Shown here one piece after another: positions 1 through 6,061 of a stretch of DNA of 15,469 nucleotides. The stretch lies in NCBI GenBank assembly GCA_945900695.1, contig CAMDJU010000030.1:1-15469 (forward strand), in the 5' to 3' direction. Each line of letters begins with the position of its first letter. The stretch's first letter is position 1. Under the pieces are notes generated by a model. It was not told where the DNA came from and made no database searches. It saw only the letters and a list, made by a program, of their open reading frames with translations. The position numbers and the translations under genes are program-made. The stretch comes from Bordetella parapertussis (GTDB taxonomy: Bacteria > Pseudomonadota > Gammaproteobacteria > Burkholderiales > Burkholderiaceae_C).

Positions 1-32
1 CGCCAGAACCAACTGAACAAAGGCCAAACACC

Positions 33-1142
33 ATGTCACGCACCATGATTTGGGTTTTAGCTTGGGCCTTGCCCATGCTGTGCAGCGGCGCGCTCGCACA
101 AGACAAGCCTGCCACCGGAGCGGCGGCTGCCGACGCATCGGCCGACCCCGAATACCTGCAACAAAGCAATGCCCAGCGCGCTCAAGTGCAGCCTGGCAAC
201 AATGCGCCGGTGTGGCGCCAAGTGGGCCAAGGCACCACGGGCTACAGCAGCTTGCCCTTGAGCGAAGCCCCCGAAGCGGGCAACTTGGTTCAGCCTTTTG
301 TCCAATACCCAGGATCCAGTTTGACCAACGCAGGCGAAGCTTGGCGTCAGGTGCGCAACAACTGGATCATTCCCTATGGCGGCTCATTGCTGGTCATCGT
401 GCTGGGTGCTTTGGCTATTTTTTACTGGCGTCGCGGCACCATGGCCTTGCACGGGCAGACCACGGGTCGCAAGATCGAGCGCTTCACCCCATTTGAGCGC
501 AGTGCGCATTGGACCAATGCCATCGCTTTTTGCGTCTTGGCCGTGTCCGGCTTGGTCATGGCCTTTGGTAAATTTTTGCTGTTGCCCATCATCGGCAGCA
601 GTTTGTTTGGCTGGCTCACCTATGCGTTGAAAAATGCCCACAATTTTGCCGGCCCATTGTTTGCGGTCTCGCTGGTGGTGGTGTTTTGTACCTTTGTGAA
701 AGACAACCTGCCCAGCAAGGGCGACTTGACCTGGCTGCTCAAAGGCGGCGGGATGTTTGGGGGAGCGGAAGTCCCTTCGCACCGTTTCAATGCCGGTGAA
801 AAGGTGTTGTTCTGGGGCGGCGTATTTTTCTTGGGCGTGGTGGTGGTGGTCTCGGGCTTGTTCCTGGACAAACTCTTGCCCAGTTTTGTCTACACCCGCG
901 GTGAGATGCAAATCGCCCACATGGTGCATGCCGTGACCACGGTTTTGATGATGGCCATGTTTTTGGGCCACATCTACATGGGTACTGTGGGCATGGAAGG
1001 CGCGTATCAAGCCATGCGCACCGGCTACGTCGACGAAACTTGGGCCAAAGAACACCACCAACTGTGGCATGAAGATATCCAAGCGGGCAAGATTCCTGCC
1101 CACCGCAGTCCAGCGCCCACCACCGGGCCAGTGCAAGTTTGA
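33..1142 (+). CDS. Formate dehydrogenase gamma subunit (membrane cytochrome b)
   Basis: This is the membrane anchor of a periplasm-facing formate dehydrogenase; it would pass electrons from the catalytic and iron-sulfur subunits to quinone through b-type hemes. The 369-residue product starts with a signal peptide (residues 1-22, cleavage after ALA). A periplasmic extension of about 90 residues follows, then the family core: GRKIERFTPFERSAHW near 145-160, and hydrophobic segments near 117-132, 163-180, 205-223, 258-277 and 300-318. Histidines that could ligate heme are H159, H203, H296/H299 and H313, matching the four-histidine pattern of the FdnI/FdhC family. An AAAGG ribosome-binding site at 19-23 supports the ATG. 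The catalytic and iron-sulfur subunit genes should lie upstream, outside the window. Family assignment is firm; the exact isozyme (FdnI-, FdoI- or FdhC-like) is not resolved. Confidence 0.93.
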   Translation: MSRTMIWVLAWALPMLCSGALAQDKPATGAAAADASADPEYLQQSNAQRAQVQPGNNAPVWRQVGQGTTGYSSLPLSEAPEAGNLVQPFVQYPGSSLTNAGEAWRQVRNNWIIPYGGSLLVIVLGALAIFYWRRGTMALHGQTTGRKIERFTPFERSAHWTNAIAFCVLAVSGLVMAFGKFLLLPIIGSSLFGWLTYALKNAHNFAGPLFAVSLVVVFCTFVKDNLPSKGDLTWLLKGGGMFGGAEVPSHRFNAGEKVLFWGGVFFLGVVVVVSGLFLDKLLPSFVYTRGEMQIAHMVHAVTTVLMMAMFLGHIYMGTVGMEGAYQAMRTGYVDETWAKEHHQLWHEDIQAGKIPAHRSPAPTTGPVQV

Positions 1143-1155
1143 ACAGGAGAGCAGC

Positions 1156-1482
1156 ATGAACAAGATATGTCTTTGGGTTTTGGCCAGCGTGTTGACCACC
1201 TCTGCTTGGGCCAAGTTGCCGGCTCCCAGCGATGAGGCCAAAGCCAAAGCGGCCGAGGCGTCTGCCAAGACCGCCCATGCGGGCAAGGTCGATGGCTTCT
1301 TGTTGTGCAAGTCCCAAGACAAGGTGGCCGCCCATGTGCAGCGCACCAACAAGGCCAAAGCGGGCAAGCCCATGGCCACACCGGCCTGTGCTGACCCGGG
1401 TAAGTTCGCATACAACCCCAATCCATCGACTGCGACCGCTGCCCCCGCAACCCCTGCACCCGCTGCCGCCAAAAAGTCTTGA
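1156..1482 (+). CDS. Small secreted Ala/Lys-rich protein, unknown function, in formate dehydrogenase operon
   Basis: The start is the ATG at 1156, preceded by AGGAG at 1145-1149 and only 13 bases after the formate dehydrogenase gamma stop, so the two are probably co-translated. An in-frame ATG further upstream lies inside the gamma gene and is less likely. The product is 108 residues: a clear signal peptide (about 1-19, cleavage after AWA), an Ala/Lys-rich helical stretch, a short central part with two cysteines (C51 and C78) that could form a disulfide, and a low-complexity Ala/Pro/Thr tail ending in lysines. No heme-binding CXXCH motif or other known domain is visible. Position suggests a periplasmic accessory of the formate dehydrogenase complex, but that is inference from neighbourhood only. 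Confidence 0.72.
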   Translation: MNKICLWVLASVLTTSAWAKLPAPSDEAKAKAAEASAKTAHAGKVDGFLLCKSQDKVAAHVQRTNKAKAGKPMATPACADPGKFAYNPNPSTATAAPATPAPAAAKKS

Positions 1483-1514
1483 CCCCCATTTGTTTGCCCT
1501 GAGTCAACACAAGC

Positions 1515-1541
1515 CCATTGAAAGATGGTCTTTTTGTTTTT
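1515..1541 (+). terminator. Possible weak rho-independent terminator after the formate dehydrogenase genes
   Basis: A five-pair hairpin, CCATT (1515-1519) with GATGG (1524-1528) including one G-T wobble, closes a GAAA tetraloop (1520-1523). It is followed at once by TCTTTTTGTTTTT (1529-1541), a good T-tract. The stem is short and not GC-rich, so termination may be partial. Its location at the end of the formate dehydrogenase segment fits. Confidence 0.4.
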
Positions 1542-1567
1542 GACAGTAAGATGACCTCCCTGTCATC
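1540..1567 (+). promoter_or_regulatory. Candidate promoter/operator region with two overlapping inverted repeats
   Basis: A perfect -35-like TTGACA lies at 1540-1545, about 45 bases before the globin-like gene, but no good -10 hexamer sits 16-18 bases downstream. Two inverted repeats overlap here: TGACAG (1541-1546) with CTGTCA (1560-1565), and GATGAC (1550-1555) with GTCATC (1562-1567). Such symmetry is typical of a dimeric regulator's operator, but no regulator is identified. Confidence 0.25.
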
Positions 1568-1587
1568 CAGGGCGCCAAACGCCTGAG

Positions 1588-2430
1588 ATGTTAGATTTTT
1601 TTGAATGGGATCGGAAAACGCTTATGTTGACTCTTTTGAACCAGTATGGCGGCTTGCCATTTCTGAAAAAGGTCATCACGGCTTGGCATGAGGCGGTGGT
1701 GGAGGAGCGCGATATTCGGCACTACTTCATCAATGTCACGCCAGACATTTTGATGAAAGACCAAATCAATTACATGGTTTTCATCATGCGCCAGCCCGAC
1801 CGCATTTACCGCGAGTCGCCTTATCAATCGGCGCCTTTGGATGTGCAGGTGGGCAGTGGGGTGTTTGACGAAGTGATGGTGGTGCTGCGCAAAACACTCA
1901 CCGAGTCGGGCGTGCACCGCGATTTAGTGCCCCGTTTGTCGACCCAGATTGTGGAGATCGTGGAAGAGTCTCGGGCCCAGGCCGAAGACATCGTCATCAC
2001 GTCTTGGAAACCGGTGGACATCACGCCAGACAACATCTTGCGCTTTTACAACAAGCAGCGCGGAGACGCTCGTTTGGAAGCCAACGATGACATCTATGCC
2101 AGCCGTGGCTATGCCTACCCGTTTTGGACCCGCATATTGCGCGACACCCAACAAATCATGTTTTTTGCCACGGCCGACATCCAAGAGTGGAGCAACATGG
2201 ACGAGTTGAAAAAGCTGGTCGCCCAAGCCAACGAAAAAGTGCCCAGTGTCCAATTCGAAGCGGTCGAAGCCAGCCCTTTGCCGCAGTTTCGCACCCAGTT
2301 TGTGTTGCCTTACCAAAATGGCGTGCCCACGCGCTTGTTTTTGCGCGCCGCACGCCAGTTCGCCAGCTTTTTTGATGCCGGTATGGGCATCGACAAAAAG
2401 CGCGAAATTTTGCGCAGCGTGCTCACCTGA
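1588..2430 (+). CDS. Truncated-globin-like protein without the proximal histidine, plus unrecognised C-terminal half
   Basis: Residues 15-130 of this 280-residue protein follow the group I truncated hemoglobin pattern: the YGG turn (20-22), W33-H34 at the helix-B position usually FY, F47 at the conserved CD1 phenylalanine, Q59 in helix E, VFDEV at 92-96 for the usual HF(D) helix start, and a terminal helix. By hand alignment to Mycobacterium trHbN the first 60 residues need no gap. The heme-binding proximal histidine aligns with P83, and there is no histidine between residues 46 and 109. The domain may therefore not bind heme in the usual way and may be a sensor or structural globin. Residues 140-280 match nothing I recognise; they are soluble, with no membrane segment. 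The start at 1588 has a poor ribosome-binding site; the ATG at 1624 (residue 13) would keep the whole globin fold. Function unknown. Confidence 0.8.
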   Translation: MLDFFEWDRKTLMLTLLNQYGGLPFLKKVITAWHEAVVEERDIRHYFINVTPDILMKDQINYMVFIMRQPDRIYRESPYQSAPLDVQVGSGVFDEVMVVLRKTLTESGVHRDLVPRLSTQIVEIVEESRAQAEDIVITSWKPVDITPDNILRFYNKQRGDARLEANDDIYASRGYAYPFWTRILRDTQQIMFFATADIQEWSNMDELKKLVAQANEKVPSVQFEAVEASPLPQFRTQFVLPYQNGVPTRLFLRAARQFASFFDAGMGIDKKREILRSVLT

Positions 2431-2501
2431 CGCGGCACCCTCGACTGCGGGCGTTTGCAGACGGCACAATCGGTGGCTGGTCACGTACACACGGATAAAT
2501 C

Positions 2502-3413
2502 ATGCCCCGATTCGCTGCCAATCTCTCTTTTCTCTACGCAGAGTTGCCCTTTTTAGAGCGATTTGAAGCCGCTGCCCGCGATGGTTTCAAAGGCGTGGAG
2601 TACATGTCGCCCTACGAGTTCGAAGCCAGTGAGATTGACGCGCGCTTGCAGGCCCATGGCCTGGAACAAGTGCTGTTCAACACGCCAGCAGGTGGCCTTG
2701 AGCGGGCCGGTATGGCGCGCGCTTGGGAGGCGGGTGAGCGTGGCCGCGCTTGCCAGCCAGGGCAAGAAAAAGAATTTCGACGTGGCATCGAAATGGCCTT
2801 GTACTACGCCCAGCGTTTGCGCTGTCCGCGCATCCACATCTTGGCTGGCTTGGTGCCCGAGGCCTACCGCCGCCCACCCCGCCCCGATGAAGTTTGTGAC
2901 ACCCATGGCCCACTGGCGCGCGAAAGCGGGCCCTTGCGCGATACCTTTTTGACCAACCTGCGCTGGGCTGCGCGTTTGGCCGCCCAACAAGGCTGCGATG
3001 TGCTCATTGAGCCCATCAACACCCGTGACATCGCGCATTACTTTCTGAATCGCCAGGCCGATGCCCATGCCATCGTGGCCGAGGTGGGCGAACCCAACCT
3101 CAAGGTGCAAATGGACCTCTACCACTGCCAAGTGGTGGAAGGAGATGTGGCGGCCAAGGTGCGCGCCTATTTGCCCACGGGGCGGGTGGGGCATTTTCAA
3201 ATTGCGGGTGCGCCTCAGCGCCAAGAACCCGACGCCGGTGAGCAAAATTACACCTATTTGCTGGGCGTGATTGACGAGGTTTCCCAGGCCTGTGGCTGGC
3301 AGGGTTGGGTGGGTTGCGAATACCGGCCTGTGCGCGGCGAGCAGCCTGGGGCTACCCACACTGGGCTTGAGTGGTTGCGACGCTGGCGTGCCCTGCACCC
3401 AAGCGTTATATGA
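2502..3413 (+). CDS. Hydroxypyruvate isomerase-like TIM-barrel enzyme
   Basis: The product belongs to the xylose-isomerase-like TIM-barrel superfamily and resembles Hyi/OtnI, which interconvert hydroxypyruvate and tartronate semialdehyde or act on related 2-oxo sugar acids in the cytoplasm. The N-terminus (FAANLSFLYAELPFLERF) is the family start. The expected metal/catalytic residues are visible: E170 in LIEPIN, D205 in QMDLYH, H231 in HFQIAG and E273 in GCEYRP. At 303 residues it is about 40 longer than the usual 258-262; the excess includes an Arg/Pro-rich insertion near 118-148. The ribosome-binding site is weak (GGA at 2493-2495). No glyoxylate carboligase or tartronate semialdehyde reductase gene is nearby, so the physiological substrate is uncertain. 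Superfamily is firm; exact reaction is inference. Confidence 0.82.
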   Translation: MPRFAANLSFLYAELPFLERFEAAARDGFKGVEYMSPYEFEASEIDARLQAHGLEQVLFNTPAGGLERAGMARAWEAGERGRACQPGQEKEFRRGIEMALYYAQRLRCPRIHILAGLVPEAYRRPPRPDEVCDTHGPLARESGPLRDTFLTNLRWAARLAAQQGCDVLIEPINTRDIAHYFLNRQADAHAIVAEVGEPNLKVQMDLYHCQVVEGDVAAKVRAYLPTGRVGHFQIAGAPQRQEPDAGEQNYTYLLGVIDEVSQACGWQGWVGCEYRPVRGEQPGATHTGLEWLRRWRALHPSVI

Positions 3414-3444
3414 TGCGCGCTCTACAAAACGGGTTGGAGAGAAG

Positions 3445-3861
3445 ATGAATTTTCATAAATGGGACCAGTACGGCGACATCTTGGTGGGCGTCTTCCACCG
3501 CATCACCTTGTTTGCCATTGGAGCCGCCACGGTTTGGGCGGCAGGCTACACCTTGCTTGATATTGTTTTGACCAAACGCTATGCGTCCATCCAGGATTTG
3601 CTGCTGTTGTTTATCTTTTTGGAAATTGGTGCCATGGTGGGCATTTATTTCAAAACCAACCACATGCCGATCCGTTTTTTGATCTATATCGCCATCACCG
3701 CTTTGACCCGCCACACGGTGGACTTGGTCACCCATTCGGGGGACACCATGTGGGAAATCGCCATCATGGGCGTCACCACGTTTTTGTTGGCCTTGAGTGT
3801 TTACGTCATCCGCATGGCCAGCCATAAGTTTCCATCAGGTTCTTCGATGGACATTGGCTGA
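3445..3861 (+). CDS. psiE: PsiE-family (phosphate-starvation-inducible) membrane protein
   Basis: The ATG at 3445 is chosen because GGAG (3436-3439) lies five bases upstream; the frame is open further left but that part overlaps the isomerase gene. The 138-residue product has four hydrophobic segments (about 15-40, 50-69, 77-95 and 104-123). It carries the family hallmark at about 59-89, where FLEIGAMVGIYFK is followed by PIRFLIYIAITALTR. PsiE is an inner-membrane protein of unknown biochemical role, named for induction by phosphate starvation in E. coli. No convincing Pho box (direct CTGTCAT repeats) is seen upstream, so phosphate control cannot be assumed. The 31-base gap after the isomerase gene suggests co-transcription. 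Confidence 0.85.
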   Translation: MNFHKWDQYGDILVGVFHRITLFAIGAATVWAAGYTLLDIVLTKRYASIQDLLLLFIFLEIGAMVGIYFKTNHMPIRFLIYIAITALTRHTVDLVTHSGDTMWEIAIMGVTTFLLALSVYVIRMASHKFPSGSSMDIG

Positions 3862-3909
3862 GTGCCCCTTTTGGTTGGATGAACTTTTCATACTTCTCAG
3901 GAACCTATT

Positions 3910-4773
3910 GTGAAAATTGCCCGTTTTGATGACAGCCGTTTGGGCCTGGTCGAAGGCGATCAGGTCAAAGATGTGACCGCTGCGCTGGACGTCTTGCCAC
4001 GCATGGGCTACCCCCTGCCACTGCACGACCCCTTGATCGCCCACTTGGATGCGGTGTGTGCCGAAATCCGCCGATTGGCCCCCACGGCCAAAGCCCTGCC
4101 CCTGGCTGGGCGCACCTGGCTGGCACCGGTGGCCAACCCCGGCAAGATCGTGGCCGCACCGGTCAATTACCAAAAGCACCTGGACGAAGCACGCGAGCAA
4201 GTTGAGATCCATCACAACAACCAAGTCATTGAGATCCAAAAGATTGGTTTGTTTCTCAAGGCCACCAGTTCTTTGGTGGGGCCCAGCGCAGGCGTGGCCA
4301 TTGAACACTTGGATCGGCGCAACGACCACGAAGCAGAGCTGGTGGTCATCATTGGCCAAGGGGGGCGCAACATCAGCCGCGCCAACGCCATGCGACATGT
4401 GGCGGCCTACACCAGTGGCCTGGACATGACGGTGCGCGGCCCCGAAGAGCGCAGCTTGCGCAAATCGGTCGATTCCTACAGCGTGCTCGGCCCTTGGCTG
4501 GTCACTGCTGATGAGATTGCCCACCCCGATCAAATGGACTTCAGCTTGCACGTCAACGGCGAGTTGCGCCAAAAAGCCAACACCCGCGACCTGATTTTGG
4601 ACATCCCCCACCTGATTGAGTTTGCCTCTTCTTTTTACAGCTTGAGAACCGGCGATTTGCTCTACACCGGCACACCCGAGGGCGTGGCCCAAGTGCATCC
4701 GGGCGACGTCATCACCACATCCTTTGCGGGGATTGGTGACATGAGCGTGGTGGTTCGATCAGCCAAGGCGTGA
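3910..4773 (+). CDS. Fumarylacetoacetate hydrolase family protein
   Basis: This is a member of the FAH superfamily, metal-dependent enzymes that hydrolyse, decarboxylate or isomerise oxo-acids. The 287-residue product has the small N-terminal domain (about 1-75), then the catalytic domain: PVNYQKHLDEA (84-94), FLKATSSLVGP (115-125), metal ligands E141 and E143 in HEAEL, D172 in GLDMT, and the YTGTPEGV loop at 252-259. The start is GTG, supported by AGGA at 3899-3902 seven bases upstream. It resembles the 2-hydroxyhepta-2,4-diene-1,7-dioate isomerase/ureidoglycolate-lyase-like branch more than true FAH, but the substrate cannot be fixed from sequence. It is 48 bases downstream of psiE and followed by a candidate terminator, so it is probably the last gene of that unit. 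Confidence 0.9.
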   Translation: MKIARFDDSRLGLVEGDQVKDVTAALDVLPRMGYPLPLHDPLIAHLDAVCAEIRRLAPTAKALPLAGRTWLAPVANPGKIVAAPVNYQKHLDEAREQVEIHHNNQVIEIQKIGLFLKATSSLVGPSAGVAIEHLDRRNDHEAELVVIIGQGGRNISRANAMRHVAAYTSGLDMTVRGPEERSLRKSVDSYSVLGPWLVTADEIAHPDQMDFSLHVNGELRQKANTRDLILDIPHLIEFASSFYSLRTGDLLYTGTPEGVAQVHPGDVITTSFAGIGDMSVVVRSAKA

Positions 4774-4775
4774 TC

Positions 4776-4811
4776 GGCGTGGGGGAGTGTTGGCCTCCCA
4801 CGCCAGTTGTT
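4776..4811 (+). terminator. Candidate terminator hairpin after the FAH-family gene
   Basis: GGCGTGGG (4776-4783) pairs perfectly with CCCACGCC (4797-4804), with a 13-base loop in which AG/CT may add two pairs. Only a poor T-rich run (AGTTGTT) follows, so it may be a weak terminator or a 3'-end-stabilising hairpin. It begins two bases after the stop codon and separates the FAH-family gene from the thiolase operon. Confidence 0.5.
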
Positions 4812-4855
4812 AAGCTCGGGCTTGATTGATGAATCGACCACTCGCGGAGATTTGA

Positions 4856-6061
4856 ATGAAACCCATGTCCATTCCATATGGTGCTTACTGGAGCACGCCT
4901 TTCACTCGCTGGCAAGGGGCCATGGCTCATCTGCACAGCTTGCGTTTTGCCGCCCATGTGGCCAAAGATGCATTGGCCCGCCGAAGCATACCGATCGACG
5001 TGTTTGATCATGGTGTGCTGGGTTTCAGTGTGCCTCAACAATCGAGTTTTTATGGTTTCCCATGGGTGGCCGCTTTGATGGGGGCGCCGCACTTGCCCGG
5101 TGCGACTGTGGCGCAAGCCTGCGCCACCAGTGTCCGATGTTTGTACAGTGCTGCCACCGAACTTGCCCTGGGGCATGCCTCTTGCTCACTGGTGTTGACG
5201 GCAGATCGAACTTCGAATGGACCGCAGGTTTATTACCCTGATCCAATGGGTCCGGGGGGGAATGGCACCCACGAGCAATGGGTGCTGGACAATTTCCAAT
5301 GTGACCCTTATGCCCAATTGCCCATGTTGGAAACCGCTGAGCGGGTGGCCCACCGGCATGGCATCGACACGGCACGCCAGCATGAAGTGGTGTTGCAGCG
5401 CTACGCCCAATACCAAGAGGCGCTGGCTGATAACAGTGCGTTTTTGCGGCGTTTCATGGACCTGCCGTTTGCAGTCCCGGATCGATCATTTCGCAAGACC
5501 CTGTCGGTCTTGGACGGGGATCAAGGTATTCATGACACCAATGCCCAAGCTTTGTCCACAATGAAGCCTGTTCGACCCAATGGCACAGTGACCTATGCTG
5601 CGCAAACCCACCCGGCCGATGGAAGCGCTGGGATGGTGGTCACCACGCCTGACTTGGCCCGTGAGTACAGCAAGGATCGGAGCATTTGCATTGAGCTACT
5701 GTCTTTTGGACAGGCCCGAGTAGAGGCGGGCTATATGCCCGAAGCGCCTGTGCCTGCAGCCGAGCAGGCCTTGCAACGGGCTGGCTTGCGCATCCAAGAC
5801 ATTGATGCCATCAAAACCCACAACCCTTTTGTCATCAACGACATCGTTCTGGCCGATTATTTCAAATGGCCCACCGAAAGTTTCAACCGATTTGGGTCGT
5901 CTTTGGTTTGGGGCCATCCTCAGGGGCCGACAGGTCTGCGCGGAGTGATTGAATTGATTGAAGAGTTGGTCATGCGCGGTGGCGGTACGGGTTTGTTCAC
6001 CGGATGTGCTGCTGGCGATACCGGATTGGCCGTTGTGTTGAAGGTCTGTGAGGGGCACTGA
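4856..6061 (+). CDS. Thiolase family protein (SCP2-type, acetyl-CoA acetyltransferase-like)
   Basis: The 401-residue product has the two-domain thiolase fold. The nucleophilic cysteine is C89 in QACATSVRC; the catalytic His is H354 in WGHPQGPTG; a second cysteine C384 sits in GCAAGDTG, matching the CxGxG element of classical thiolases. The classical NEAF element is replaced by HNPF (322-325), closer to the HDCF motif of SCP2-type thiolases. It would cleave a 3-ketoacyl-CoA or carry out the reverse condensation in the cytoplasm. GGAG at 4846-4849 supports the start. It is the first gene of the seven-gene cluster and its stop overlaps the next start (TGATG). SCP2-type thiolases are often encoded next to a DUF35/OB-fold partner; none is present here. 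Substrate unknown; family firm. Confidence 0.88.
   Translation: MKPMSIPYGAYWSTPFTRWQGAMAHLHSLRFAAHVAKDALARRSIPIDVFDHGVLGFSVPQQSSFYGFPWVAALMGAPHLPGATVAQACATSVRCLYSAATELALGHASCSLVLTADRTSNGPQVYYPDPMGPGGNGTHEQWVLDNFQCDPYAQLPMLETAERVAHRHGIDTARQHEVVLQRYAQYQEALADNSAFLRRFMDLPFAVPDRSFRKTLSVLDGDQGIHDTNAQALSTMKPVRPNGTVTYAAQTHPADGSAGMVVTTPDLAREYSKDRSICIELLSFGQARVEAGYMPEAPVPAAEQALQRAGLRIQDIDAIKTHNPFVINDIVLADYFKWPTESFNRFGSSLVWGHPQGPTGLRGVIELIEELVMRGGGTGLFTGCAAGDTGLAVVLKVCEGH

Noticed and set aside
1..32. Possible 3' end of an upstream gene (one frame reads ARTN then TGA at 14-16).
   Set aside because: Too short to support any identity; it could be the end of the iron-sulfur subunit gene but nothing in the bases shows it.
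384..1472. Long open frame on the minus strand opposite the formate dehydrogenase genes.
   Set aside because: It is the antisense of well-recognised coding sequence; its product is His/Gln-rich and low in family-like motifs, as expected of a shadow frame in GC-rich DNA.
1560..1566. CTGTCAT, a perfect Pho-box half-site, considered because a psiE gene is downstream.
   Set aside because: A Pho box needs a direct repeat 11 bases on; here the partner is inverted, and the site precedes the globin-like gene rather than psiE.
4807..4835. TTGTTA and TGAATC as a promoter for the thiolase operon.
   Set aside because: Spacing is acceptable but both hexamers match poorly; a promoter is expected here but this one is not supported.
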